DNA of 24,509 nt from Phlegmacium glaucopus (Eukaryota; Basidiomycota; Agaricomycetes; Agaricales; Cortinariaceae). Made by a program: the position numbers and the translations under genes. The notes under the pieces are model-generated. The model had not been told where the DNA came from. It saw only the letters and a list, made by a program, of their open reading frames with translations, and searched no databases. The stretch spans positions 83,302-107,810 of the forward strand of contig MU130619.1 of NCBI GenBank assembly GCA_015039465.1, read 5' to 3'. Shown in pieces: positions 1 to 9,921 of this stretch (positions are counted from its first letter, which is position 1; each line of letters starts with the position of its first letter).

Positions 1-300
1 ATGAGGGGTAGGCAAAACTGATGGTGTGGGCAAAAGCCGACGTGGGTGGGTAAAGCTGGGGGTTGGCTCATGGTAGCTGGTGGGTCGTGGGCAAAACTCG
101 GAAATGGCGGGTGAAATGTGGTGGTGGGGGAGAGGAAAGCTGAGTGGTGGTGAACAGGGGTGGGCAAAACTGGGTGACGGTGGATGGAGTTGGGAGGTTG
201 GGGACAAAAGTGGGGTAAGGGCAGGCAAAGCTGAGCGTTGACGGGCAAATCGGGTAGTGATGGGCAAAACTGGGTAGTGATGGGCAACAGCGCGTGGTTA
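1..300. repeat. G-rich degenerate minisatellite (within mirrored block)
   Basis: About ten loosely spaced copies of a GGGCAAAAC-like word sit in G-rich sequence, for example near 11, 29, 90, 162, 222, 243, 262 and 280. Two adjacent units around 245-285 are nearly identical (tgggcaaaactgggtagtga). In the corrected, right-to-left reading the word becomes a TCAAAACGGG-like motif. No coding content was recognised. Confidence 0.6.
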
Positions 301-1339
301 TGACTAACCATCACACTCTTCTTTCGAATTTTCAGCGGTAGTACTTTTATTCGCCTGAAACTTAAACGAATGGATAAAACCTTCGCCGGGACTTAGCGCA
401 AGGACCAGTTGTTTTGGTAAGCAAGTTGCTATTGTAGGAGTAGCGAGTAGTATAGGGGTTACAGGATGTGATACAACAGATAGTAAATGTGATAGCTGTA
501 CGAGGAATTGTAGATGGTAGGCAAACAGGGAACCGATCACTATGTTGTTTCGCTAGTTAGATGATAAGCGTAGCCAGTAGCCGAGCGCAAACTAGCGTAG
601 ATACCGGGTAGTAAAGTTCTTGCCGGGCAAATACCTGCGTAGTCGGTGTAGAGGGTAATACAGTTTCCGAAACAGTAGCAACAACACCGATACCTGGGTG
701 TTCAGAAGCGGAGTCGATAGATAGAACGGTATGGAGCGAGGACCTAGAGTGAGTCAGGGGATAGGAGTGAGTAGATGGAGAATAGAATAGTAAGTGACGG
801 TTTTGGTAGTAAGTGCGCCATGGACTTCGGAAGGGTGGGAGAAATACTGTTAAATCCTTCAGGTCCTCCTAGTGCTGATTCGTCCTTAACGTCTACTTAG
901 TCGTCGTCTCCTAATAAGAGCGTCTCACAGTTCACAATAGTTCCGACGCGCTGTACCCTGGTACCCGTTCATCATAAAAGAGCCCTTGTTCCGACGCGGA
1001 AAGTTCACAACTGAGTCCTGGAAAGTGTAAAACTGTACTGGTGTGCGGATACCTCAGCTATATAAAAACGATAACCTGATACATGTGACGGAAGAGAAGA
1101 AAAGAGAGTGTGAAACTGTGAAATGTCTAGAAAAATGACAAGGAAGAAGAAAAGGTAACAAGAAAAGAAGAGCGTCGACAGGAGAGAAGTAGTAAGAAGG
1201 AAACTGTCGCGCATGAAGAAAAGAAAAATAACAAAATGTATCGGAGTAGGAATCCCATATTTATGACGAGAAAACATGGTCCTATCCATCAAGTCAAGTT
1301 AAGTAAGAATGGGGGGTGAAAGTAGTAGAGTCACCTTAA
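301..1339. other. No assignable gene (within mirrored block)
   Basis: Nothing is assignable in the orientation given. Positions 1085-1220 are strongly purine-rich (runs of gaagaaaag). Read right to left, short open stretches appear around 600-720, but I could not tie them to any family. Reading frames on the printed strands should be ignored because of the mirroring. Confidence 0.4.
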
Positions 1340-1655
1340 GGTCACTTAAGGAGGGAATTCAAGCGAAAAGAACGGGGAATGACAGTTAGATAGGGGATAG
1401 GGAGTTGGCGATATCAGAATGACTTCTGAGAGAGAACGAGTAGGAGTAGGAGCAGAATATGGAGTAAGTAGAAGGTTCTGGAAGTAGGAGGAGGAAGAGA
1501 AGAGATAAGAAAGGGGAATGGAGACACACAATTTTCAGTTCCAATATGGAAGGGATTTGTTTGTTGTCCCTCAGAGAACTGGATTCCAGACCAGGTGACG
1601 AGAGACCAACCACAAATATATGTTGTTGTTGTTGTTAAATATGGCACTCGTTACT
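1340..1655. repeat. Dispersed repeat R1, mirrored copy
   Basis: Read right to left this stretch matches the repeat at about 15820-16250 and the one at 24221-24509. Shared landmarks are a TATAAAT-TTGTTG start, the ACCAACCAGAGAGCA block, a CTCCCTGTTGTT block and the AGTCTTCAG...AGACTATAGC block. It is the clearest internal proof of mirroring, because the printed text matches those copies neither directly nor as reverse complement. Confidence 0.9.
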
Positions 1656-2269
1656 GTGGGAAAAAGAGAGTATGAATATGAATGTTGACCGTCCAGTTGT
1701 GAGGAAACGTAGCGGCTCAGAGAAATTGATATATCCGCAGTTACTATAGTAGAGGAAGAAGTCTCGTCCGAAGGAACGAAGTATGTGAGATATGGTGTGG
1801 GAACCGGCTTAAGCTACGTAAGGGTTTCTATGGATCCGAGTAAGTCTCAGACCACCCGAATACTGTAATCAACAACGAAACGACCGTAAGTATGACCAAC
1901 ATTTACTGTATCCGCTCAAAGAGACCCCAACCGGGCTGCAACACTCAAGTCGGACCTATTACTGGGCAACTTCATAAATTTGTAATTATAACTAAACCAA
2001 CATCGGTACGGTACACCTACACTCAGAACATGAGAGCGGAGGTTGATATCACGACTGCAACAACTTATCTGAATTCACAGCTGAACTCTCTACGATACCC
2101 GTAGTTAACAAAAAGTCACCACCCAAAACAACATGACCTCAGGAGAAACTACAACCTGTTCGGTGGTGTGACTTCACTCATAGAAACGTAGGAAACTATC
2201 ACAACATAAGATTTAAACTTAAACGTCCGTAAGCCGTCGTGATGTATAGACGTTCCGTTCGTTAGCGAA
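1656..2269. other. No assignable gene (within mirrored block)
   Basis: I recognise no gene in either reading direction. The 70-codon forward frame at 1892-2104 lies on printed (mirrored) text and has no meaning. Confidence 0.4.
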
Positions 2270-2500
2270 CACATAAAATGTCAGGGGGTGCAACAGGCCG
2301 GCCTGAGGCGGCCTGAGGCCAGGTCAGGCGGTCTGAGACCAGGTCAGGCGGTCTGAGGCTGCCTTAAGGCCATCTTCAGGCCAGTTTCAGGCCACTTTTC
2401 AGGCCAGTTTCAGGTCACCTACATATTTTTACTGGCCTGACATACAGGCCAGTCTAAGGCGGCCTGTGACTGGCCTGAAACTGGCCTGAAAACACTTAAA
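2270..2500. mobile_element. Element D: CACTA-like non-autonomous element, mirrored copy
   Basis: Read right to left this is an array of TCCGG/ACCGGAC(TTT) subterminal-type repeats ending in a terminus almost identical to that of element C: 24 bases are exact between reversed 2283-2306 and 4821-4844, then GACTGTAAAA versus GAGTGTAAAG. It therefore belongs to the same short-element family as C, and more distantly to A and B, which share the GAGTGTAAAG terminus. It has no coding capacity. The outer limit at about 2500 is a guess, taken from where the repeat motif stops. Confidence 0.65.
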
Positions 2501-2600
2501 GTTATCGACAAGTTAATATATTACAATATACACATACATATATGTTAAATAAAACCATAAGTCGGAAACAATGTACACGTACATACATGTTAAATAAATA

Positions 2601-4130
2601 AATAAGTCGTGGTAGTAGTGACAGTGATAGTGATAGTAATAAGTTGAAAGGACGAACAGAGAAAAACAAAAATAAGTAAACAGCGAGCTATTGTAAAGAA
2701 CATACTATTTTCTCGTAATGTACATATTTGGTCAATTTTAAACCTCCTCAGTAAGCGAACTCTTATCTGAGTTTAGGTGGGTTGGTACGTAATTCAACGA
2801 GTGTACGGACTCATAACTTACGTGTAAAGACTATTCACCAAGGTAGTCTACGACAACGACAATATTGGTTTAAACCTCGTCTGGGTAGACACCCTCGACC
2901 TAATGTGGTTCATGCTGTTTCTCACAGACAGAACGCTACTAAGACTATTACTATCGATAGTTGATACTTAGACCAACAAACACTGGTTCATAAGGTAACT
3001 GGAACTCGTTGTTGTACGAATTCATTAGCTGTACGGAATAGTTACGTATATATCAGTCCCGCACTAAGGTAACTTCCTATGTGAACCAAATTCTTACGGT
3101 TCTATAAACTAAGACTGAGACTAGAACTTTTAAATCGGGTACGTTGTTGTTGTGGTGTACCCCGTGTTTACCAAAGTTGTGTTATTTTTCAACGTCCTGG
3201 TTTCTTTACAAAATTGAAAGACCCTAGACCTCGTCCGACTAGTACCCCGACTACAAGTACCAGTGGAAAACCTAAGGTTCCGTCTAAGAGAACCACTGCC
3301 AAATTGTAGGAAAAACTAGGACGATTTGAAGGTCGACTCACTAGTTCGAATATAAAGAAGGTTTCTCGAACTACTCGACGTGTCCGGTATCAACGTCGTT
3401 AGTGTCACAGACATGTTAGAGATTGTGCTGTGGATAACGGTTTGAGTAAAAGTACATAAACTGTTTTTCTCGGTGGAACCATTAAACGATTCAGACTACA
3501 CGTTAATAGTATTCGTGTTACGATTTATTTTTACAATTTATTATTAGACAGTACATAATGTTTATATTTTATGGAAACATGGTTGTTGTTAAGGTAGATG
3601 ATGTTGGTAACAATGTAAAACATGAAGTTGTAAGTAAAGTCTGAGACTCGGGACTTTACAACCTAATAACCTTGACCTAACACGTTGAAGTCACCGATGA
3701 CCTAATAGTTGTGGTTCATGTCGTCTTCCTAGTAATCCTAAGTTTTAGTGTAGACTACAACGAGCCATCCCAACCCTTGTAAGTAGTGTACTTACTAAAA
3801 GACGACTGACTTATTATGGTAAAGGAAAGGGTTTCATTACTTCCGTCAGACATATTGAAGTAGGTGACTACTTTACAGAGCATACCTTTTTAGTTGAGGT
3901 CTACGTAGTCTATGAACAGACTATCTAAGTATTTGTTTTCGTCGGGTTTATACCGCCGCTCTTTCAAATTCAAAAAGTAACGGTATACACAGTAACTTTT
4001 TTAAGTACTTCGGTCTACGCCTACGTACTTCCAGTATGTAACGTAAATAATGACGTCGACTCTTAACTGCTAGTTGGGTTTCTAAGACGGGGTGAAATTC
4101 TATTACACGATCAAAGCCATGGGGCAAGCA
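2601..4130. pseudogene. CxC-type (KDZ-transposon-associated) cysteine-cluster gene, mirrored and 5'-truncated
   Basis: The gene is visible only when the text is read right to left, from about 4130 to the stop at 2603-2601. The N-terminal part contains GQNLWVDRQFSAAVINAMYD (4093-4034 region) and a HIWAAFVYESI segment. Next come a CDECSQPY cysteine pair and a second cluster with CxxDNC, CQIH, NRCR, DCTD and AAH motifs. The C-terminal domain has NTQACEQLNAWLGGFESIL, WFIHVMLFYHT and an Asp/Ser tail. A 52-nt intron (3573 down to 3522, GTATTT...TTTAG) interrupts the cysteine region in the same reading. I recognise the plan as the CxC5/CxC6 proteins found next to KDZ transposases in agaricomycetes; their molecular function is unknown. 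One frame change near 3800 may be an indel or a missed intron. The family's upstream part is missing. Confidence 0.75.
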
Positions 4131-4440
4131 GGTCCTGGGGGGGTGGACCGGGTGGTTAGTATGCGAGTATATCCTGAGAAAAGGATATACGCACCTTTAC
4201 GACGACCACAGATGGCGCACAGCACCATCCGTGGTCGTCGTTGCCTATGTTGATATTGAGCGGTGACGTTGCCATTGAGCGGTGACGTTGCCATGTCACC
4301 GCTGTCCTGTCGGGTGTATTAGGTGGTTAGTGTGTGAAACCATATGTAAATGATGTGACTTACGTTTTGACGACCACAGATGGCGCTGTGCGCCATCTGT
4401 GGTCGTCGTTGGTGGCATCCTCGACGTGAGGTGGTGATGG
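4131..4440. repeat. Hairpin-rich tandem repeat
   Basis: Two related units (about 4131-4250 and 4308-4414) share GTCCTG...GGTGGTTAG and end in a long hairpin, GACGACCACAGATGGCG...CATC(C/T)GTGGTCGTC. Between them, ATTGAGCGGTGACGTTGCC occurs twice in tandem (about 4254-4291), followed by its inverted arm GTCACCGCT. Unit 1 also contains TATATCCT...AGGATATA. Hairpins look the same mirrored or not, so this stretch cannot be oriented. The break of mirrored block 1 lies at its left edge or within the next few hundred bases. Confidence 0.7.
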
Positions 4441-4544
4441 TAGCGGAGACAGGACGAACAAGTGTCACAGTGACAAGCAAATGTGTTGTATCACACATGT
4501 CGCATGATCACCTCGTGGCCTGGACAAAATTCAGGATTGTGATG

Positions 4545-4857
4545 GCAGCGTGACACTGCCACCCCTTGTAATAAATAATATGTAGTTTTCTATTAATAGT
4601 ATATTGTAATCTGGCCTTTCCGGTGCTGTCTTTTGGCGATGTCCGACGGAAAGTCCATTAGACATGTCCGACGGAAAGTCCATTGGACATGTCCGACGGA
4701 ATTATTGTCCGGCCGGACAATTACCGGAATTGGCAACGGAAAGTTACTGGACAATGTCCCTTATTTACACCACGAAAAATTACATTAAATTGAAAAAGTG
4801 TCCGGAAGTAGTCCAGCGGAAGTCCGGCCGGACAACGTGGGGGAGTGTAAAGACCTC
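4545..4857. mobile_element. Element C: CACTA-like non-autonomous element
   Basis: The right terminus (4821-4857) reads AGTCCGGCCGGACAACG followed by GGGGGAGTGTAAAGACC. Its reverse complement starts GAGGTCTTTACACT, the same start as the left end of element B at 16253. A weaker inverted partner, GACACTGCCACCCCTTGT, lies at about 4553. Inside are tandem units ATGTCCGACGGAAAGTCCAT at about 4639 and 4664, plus a partial third at 4689, and further TCCGG words. It has no transposase. Repeated short motifs near the ends fit the subterminal repeats typical of CACTA (CMC) transposons; that class assignment is an inference. Confidence 0.6.
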
Positions 4858-4923
4858 AATCGCTCAGTCACGCAACTCTCACGGTGATAGGTTGATTATG
4901 AGGATAGTGTGTAATGATATAAA

Positions 4924-4945
4924 TCACACACACACACACCAACAC
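4924..4945. repeat. CA microsatellite
   Basis: A short CA-dinucleotide run ends in CCAACAC. It has no coding significance. Confidence 0.8.
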
Positions 4946-6356
4946 AATATATTAAATGCGATACGGGCTTCCTAGGAAGTATAGCCGTTCCAATTTATTA
5001 GATTTGTCTTCACACAATAATATATTGTTTATTGTTTCACTTTTAAGTTGTGAGGAACTATAATAATTTTACTGACTTCAGAGACTAACTCCATTGTCAA
5101 AAGTTGTGCAGCCAATGCACCAATACAATTGTTCTGACTTCAATAAATTCCGAAGACCAATTTGGATCCCAATATTTCTTAATAGTGTAACCAATACACT
5201 AATATTTCTTTTCTTTTCTTATAGACTGACTGTTCCTTATTTCTTAGCACACAAATGTGGGTGGTAAGAAAGAAACGATTCGATGATTTTATTTACAATT
5301 TTTCTATCCTATTTATACAAGTTTTAAAGTTGATTTACATGTGATTGTTATAACCCGTTTATTGGCCGCTCCGTAGTTCCCCTTATTATTCTTATCATTA
5401 TTCCAACTATTTGTTTGTAACTATTTCACAAACATCCATTTTGGGTTTGTACCCAGTAGCCTGGCTCCTTTTATTTACTTGTGTAATCTCTTTTGTAACA
5501 CTTGTGACCCTTGTGACTTCCTCAGTTTCAAAGCACAAGTCTTTGTCCTATCCCTTTTAGATAGAGTCTTTAATGCATGGATAATTTTCCTACTGTACTA
5601 TAGACTTAGTAATTACATAAATTGCAATATATTCCTTATTGACTGTCACGGTATTTATGGTTTCAGTCAGGAAATCCTGTAAATTGGACAGTATGAAAAT
5701 TAGGTGAGATCTCACCATAATTATCTCCAGCCCTGTGTTATGAATTATTTCATTGCAATATATGTTTTAATCAACTGGTATAGTCAATACCAATGATCCT
5801 TTACTGTATCAGATTGCACTCATAGTTTAGTTTTAATAATTAAATTAGGGATATTTCCGGTAAAATAAATATATCCGTGTATATATATATTTCCACCGTA
5901 TCAACGGTCTATTCGACTGGTTGCTCCAGAGAGAAAAACCTTTATTCAAGCCTATGTATAGTTATGAACCAGCTGAAAGTGCTTGCAGGATATCTGGTAC
6001 TCTGGCAGTTAAATGGGTGACGGGTGCGTTCTCTATCATATGGTTGGTTCTCCCAGTTGATATTTGCCCACTAGCCAGCCTACATACACATCACAAGTCT
6101 TGGACATGGCTATGCTAGCTTTTCACATGTTGACCATAAATGTAGGTTGTCGTGGCCATTTAGATTTTCCCCCGCTAAATTGAAATCATAGAAATGAATT
6201 TTTCTCATATCGTTACCGAATTCTCTTTTGGTCCCCATTTCCCAGATCTTGTACATCCACTCAACAACTCTTTCGAAGCAACAGACAAAAGTCAGTTTAA
6301 CCCTTGTAAAACCATGGATCTATCACTAACCGTCAACTAGATCTTATTGTGTTCCA
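4946..6356 (+). other. AT-rich region with fungal splice signals; no confident exon
   Basis: This is AT-rich sequence without a long reading frame. At 5190-5223 CACTAAT followed by a pyrimidine tract and TTATAG is a textbook fungal branch point plus acceptor. A second acceptor-like site, CACTAAC...TGTTCCAG, ends at about 6356. These suggest plus-strand exons of a gene reaching into the next feature, but I cannot define them. GGTGAGATCTCACC at 5703-5716 is a perfect palindrome. ATTGCAATATAT occurs at about 5619 and 5752. The possible exon at 5935-6118 has no recognisable motif. Confidence 0.35.
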
Positions 6357-7229
6357 GTATTTCCTCCACATTGTCCCAATCACTTACATCGCCCCTCGAA
6401 CGAGAACCCTCTATGCACCAATCAACAGTGTTACACATTATACACGTGAGGTACAATATGCAGGATCCCCCCCGAATCTTTTCCAAATTGGAACTCAACC
6501 CTCTGTATATCACACTACACCAGTGAACAACGACCTTCCTCCACCTTCTCATCCGAGCGGTCGGCGTTCTTGGGGCGTCTTCGTATGCATGAGTTACGCT
6601 ATTTGCATTACCACACGTCCTATTGGGGTCGTTTCCAGTGCAGACCAAGCACCTGGGATCATCGCTGCAGAAGTACTCTGGTGTGAAAGTGGGCTGGCGA
6701 AATGGGGTGGAAGTGAATTGTGTGCGCTACCCAGGAGTGGTAAATTAGTTCCTCAAGGCAGTGGTTGGGTCATGGAAGGGGGAAGCACTTCACCGTATTC
6801 CAGTTACAACAACACGCCGCTTCTTACTGGATTTCCTTCACCTGGTATACCATCTCCCTATATCGGTTCTGCCACTTCAGCTCCCTCTACTCCTAATCCA
6901 GCTACACCTGGCTCTGTAGGCCTTGGATATCCGTCAGGTTCATTTGGACCTATATCATCACTGGGAGGTAACGGGCATCAACAAGCCTTTGTCCTCCACC
7001 TTGGACTCCTCGTTCGACTAGTGCAGGATCTGTTCATTCTCCTCTATCACCTGGTCCAACACAAACTTTGTTACCCTCAGATCCTAACGACCCAGGCGTT
7101 GTATTAAATATGCCTTCATCTGCATCGCATAGTGAGTATCCAGCCTCGGCTAATCCCCCTAATGGAAACAGGTTTCAAATGACACTATCTCCGCCACCTA
7201 AAAAAGCTGTCTTGGGGAGGGGTGATTGA
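6357..7229 (+). CDS. Hypothetical Ser/Pro/Gly-rich protein with a frameshift
   Basis: I do not recognise this gene. From about 6720 the plus strand encodes KLVPQGSGWVMEGGSTSPYS, followed by a low-complexity segment rich in Ser, Pro, Gly, Tyr and Thr. Near 6973-6975 (a GGG run) the frame must change by one base. It then continues as a Pro/Ser/Thr-rich tail ending SPPPKKAVLGRGD at 7227-7229. The region before 6720 may hold small introns: GTATGC...TTTCCAG at about 6585-6638 leaves an alternative frame open on both sides, reading LQKYSGVKVGWRNGVEV. The acceptor at about 6356 suggests earlier exons. A low-complexity tail of this type is common in fungal regulatory proteins, but no DNA-binding motif is visible. 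The frameshift may be a homopolymer sequencing error. Confidence 0.4.
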
Positions 7230-7621
7230 AGTCCATCTGCTTTTTTTGTATGTAGGTGGGTTGTTATAGGTAGCATTTGATGACATGACATGGATTTTTA
7301 TTTACTTTGATCTGGTCATAAGGAACATTGTTTCAGGGTGTTAAAGATGTCTATCAATATATTTTCAATGGTCTCTTAAAAAGTTAAAATATACCCTTCA
7401 CCAAAAAATATATTGTCACATATTTCTGTACTGTCACATACTGTTATGTACCCTAAGGCTGACTGTTTATACTGCTTCATAGGGCCACTCCCATGGATCT
7501 CATTAAATAAAATTTCTTCTAAGTTAAAAGAGCCAACCCTAAATAAAGCCCATGCACAATGTTGATTTTTATATTTAGTAATTTCAGTCACAACACACAA
7601 CATCATGCACCCTCTTCATCT
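7230..7621. other. Spacer, probable 3' end of the preceding gene
   Basis: No gene is visible. The sequence is AT-rich, with T runs after the stop at 7229 and AATAAA-like words near 7506 and 7541. Small minus-strand frames here have no recognisable content. Confidence 0.4.
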
Positions 7622-8041
7622 TGTAAGTAAGGCAAATTGCCTTACAGTGAACAAAAGAAATTATAGTGTATTACCAAAAAGGGCAGGCCACTAAAAAACA
7701 ATCAATTACTATAGAAAATGCCACAAGCTATATTTGTCACACAATGGATATAGTGGTGGCCACTCAAACCATATAAATACAAGTCTGTATGTACTGTAAA
7801 AATCAGTTGAATACTCCCTTGTAAATCTCATTCTCAAAGGACTCATAGTATGAGCCCTACTTTTATCACTATTAAAGAAAAACACAGGTATTGTCTCGGA
7901 GCAACGGAAGTCCATTGCCGAGAATTCTGTGCTATTGAAATACAAATCACCCTTGCTTGGACTTAGAGACGGACTGTGTCCTCTCGATCTCTCGCAAATC
8001 ATTAAATACATTTCTATTGTGGTACTAACTACGACATTACA
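7622..8041 (+). mobile_element. Probable 5' LTR of a Ty3/Gypsy-type element
   Basis: The proposed LTR begins TGTAAGTAAGG and ends ACATTACA, giving 5-base inverted ends (TGTAA/TTACA). It is followed after 3 nt by a typical primer-binding site. A TATA-like box, CATATAAATAC, lies near 7770, as expected for the LTR promoter. A near-perfect palindrome, GTAAGGCAAATTGCCTTAC, lies at 7627-7645. There is no second LTR in the window, so the left end is inferred from the inverted ends alone. Confidence 0.5.
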
Positions 8042-8044
8042 ACT

Positions 8045-8062
8045 TGGAGCCCACCGCGAGGG
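8045..8062 (+). other. Primer-binding site
   Basis: TGGAGCCCACCGCGAGGG starts with TGG and lies 3 nt after the putative LTR end. It would pair with a tRNA 3' end finishing ...GGGCUCCA, which primes minus-strand DNA synthesis. I cannot name the tRNA. Confidence 0.6.
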
Positions 8063-8146
8063 AGGTTCAAGCTCTCAAAAATCAACTACTAAACCAGTTC
8101 AGCTGAGCAAGCTACGCTAGCTTGGCTACCACTACCCACTTCCAAC

Positions 8147-9896
8147 ATGAATCCAGACTTCCAAGTTTTTGGAAATTTACCCTACCCAGAATCATCGTAT
8201 CTGGAACCATCAGCAGATTTTCTATCAGAATCCTTGGACAAAGAAATCCTATCCAACGATCAGTTCCAGCCCAGACTATCTCCAGCCGTTTGGACAGAAG
8301 AAGAAATCATGCAAGCACAGTCAAAGCCTACATCAAATATCCCAACAGATCACACAATGCTGAACAAAATCGAAACAGCTACTAAAACAATGCCAGGAAG
8401 AAACCATTCTGCAGCACCAAAGTTCCGGCGACCCTGAATTGCTGATGGAATTCCTAGATGAAATAGAACAGCTAGCTGGTGAACACAAATTGTCAGCCAA
8501 ACAAACCATAGAATGGACAATACAATATGCACCCAGTGACCAATGAAGGCTGTGGCAGCTACAAAAATCAGCAAAGACCGAAGACTGGGAGCAATTCAAA
8601 GATGAATTATACGAGCTTTACCCAGAATCAACTGCGGAAAGCCAGTTATTGATAGAAAGCCTAGAAACTATGGTCAACAAACAAGCATCATGCAAAATCA
8701 CGAGTGCAAAAGAATTCAGAACTTACCAGCGCTCCTTCTTATTGATAGCAGAGTACCTTAAAAGCAAATCAAAACTATCAGAAAGGGAAATAAATTTGTT
8801 ATTTATAAAAGGACTTGAAAAAACCTGTAAAACCAAAGTTATGGCTCAACTAAAAGCTGAGAATCCACGGCACCGTGCCGGCAATCCTTACTTGATAAAA
8901 GAAGTGGCATCTGCTGCCATTTACATTCTCTCGTCTGATCCAAGCTCGACACAGCATGTTGAAATGCCCTCGGCAAGTAACATCAAAAAGGAGACATATG
9001 ATTTATTGCAGGGCTTTCAAATTGGCGGCATGAGCATGCCAACCTTGATTTCAGAGATAGTTAAACAGCTCAACTTTCAGTCCAGCGAAAGCCATAAATC
9101 CGTTCACCTTCGCAACAGCAACTTTTGTATATTTTGTTCAGATATCTGTGACCATTTCATAAATGTGTGTCCTAAAGAAAAAGAGTACCTACAAAAGGGG
9201 TTATGCCGAGAAGACAACGAAGGAAAAATTGTTGCACCAAATGGAGACCAAATCTTTGCCAAAGACATTCCAGGCAAAAACATCATGGAAAGATTAGACA
9301 ACTGGCACAAGGGATGCACTGACAATGTGGTATCATCAAATTACCTAGAAAACGGAACAAAAAGGAGTCAATGAATATATATGGAACACAGAAGAGAACA
9401 ACTTAACAATGGCTTCACAAAAGGACAAGGAAGAACTTCTTGTAATGGAAAATCTGGTAGTGTTGACACAGAAAAAGATTGATAACACACAAAAGAGGAT
9501 GGACAACAACAGACAAAATAGGTTTACTCCGATAAACCAGTCACATGCGCCTACAAAAGGAGCTACCAATAATAATGCCAGCACAGCGCCAGAACTGCAT
9601 TTTTGATACATAATGCCTGTGGAAGATGCAAGTTTGATCAAAAAATTAGCACAGCTAATGTTAGACACGCCAATCACAATTTCCTCATGGGAACTCCTAT
9701 CAGTGTCACCGGATGTCAGACAATTTATTAAAGATCAGATCACGACCAAATGAGTTGGAACGTCAGCGCTCATAGAGATAGTACCTGATCAAGATATTCA
9801 GATTCTGCTAAATAATGTGGCAAGCAATAAGCTGATTGTGGCAAAGATGTAGAAGAGCTCTGGGCAATTGATGTGATCATTGAAGGTAGACATGTG
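8147..9896 (+). pseudogene. Ty3/Gypsy-type gag, broken by stops and frameshifts
   Basis: The capsid-like polyprotein starts with ATG at 8147 (MNPDFQVFGNLPYPE), 85 nt after the primer-binding site. It reads PGRNHSAAPKF, then after an indel near 8423-8427 SGDPELLMEFLDEIEQLAG. Further on are DWEQFKDELYELYPES and a zinc-knuckle-like segment CIFCSDICDHFINVCPKEKE (about 9125-9184). Late landmarks are YIMPVEDASLI and SWELLSVSPDVRQFI, typical of the end of gag in agaricomycete elements. In-frame TGA codons lie at 8544, 9604 and 9751, each at a position consistent with arginine. Frame changes lie near 8423, in an A run at about 9358, and in an A run at about 9843. Gag would coat the element RNA in the cytoplasm; this copy is dead as printed. 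Confidence 0.8.
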
Positions 9897-9921
9897 TAGG
9901 GACTAACACGGATAGATCCGG
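9897..9921. repeat. hAT left terminal inverted repeat
   Basis: TAGGGACTAACACGGATAGA continues into TCCGG. It pairs with the right end, sharing 12 identical bases from the tip and an ATCCGG word further in. This repeat is the transposase cleavage site in this superfamily. Confidence 0.85.

Larger units (their letters stand above)
1..4130. other. Mirrored block 1: text reversed without complement
   Basis: Read right to left, without complementing, this block becomes normal fungal DNA. Positions 1409-1430 reversed equal 16062-16083 exactly (22 bases). Positions 1598-1616 reversed equal 15875-15893 (19 bases, aaacaccaaccagagagca). Positions 2283-2306 reversed equal 4821-4844 (24 bases). None of these matches needs complementing. 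Reversed reading also gives a spliced protein-coding gene from about 4130 down to 2601, with a GT-AG intron and a proper stop. Coding evidence supports the mirrored state up to at least 4100 and probably 4128. Sequence from about 4610 is in normal orientation, so the break lies between about 4128 and 4610. The left limit may lie outside the window. Standard reading frames called here are spurious. Confidence 0.95.

Noticed and set aside
304..2964. Small open frames on both printed strands in the first 4 kb
   Set aside because: They lie in text that is reversed without complement, so neither printed strand exists in the organism.
1..4130. Natural mirror repeat (H-DNA type) or normal inversion as explanation for the reversed block
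   Set aside because: Mirror repeats of the triplex type are short purine/pyrimidine tracts, and a real inversion gives reverse complement; here kilobases of mixed sequence including coding DNA are reversed only.
4103..4294. 63-codon minus-strand frame over the hairpin repeat
   Set aside because: It covers the break region and hairpin repeats, has no recognisable motif, and its 3' part overlaps mirrored coding sequence.
4639..4700. Short direct repeats suggestive of a CRISPR-like array
   Set aside because: Units are adjacent, without unique spacers, lie inside a TIR-type element, and the genome is fungal.
5703..5716. Perfect palindrome GGTGAGATCTCACC as a regulatory operator
   Set aside because: It is a single short palindrome in AT-rich DNA with no adjacent defined gene; chance or an element remnant is as likely.
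8122..8385. Other-frame reading frames overlapping the gag start
   Set aside because: They are shadows of gag; only the frame from ATG 8147 continues into family motifs.
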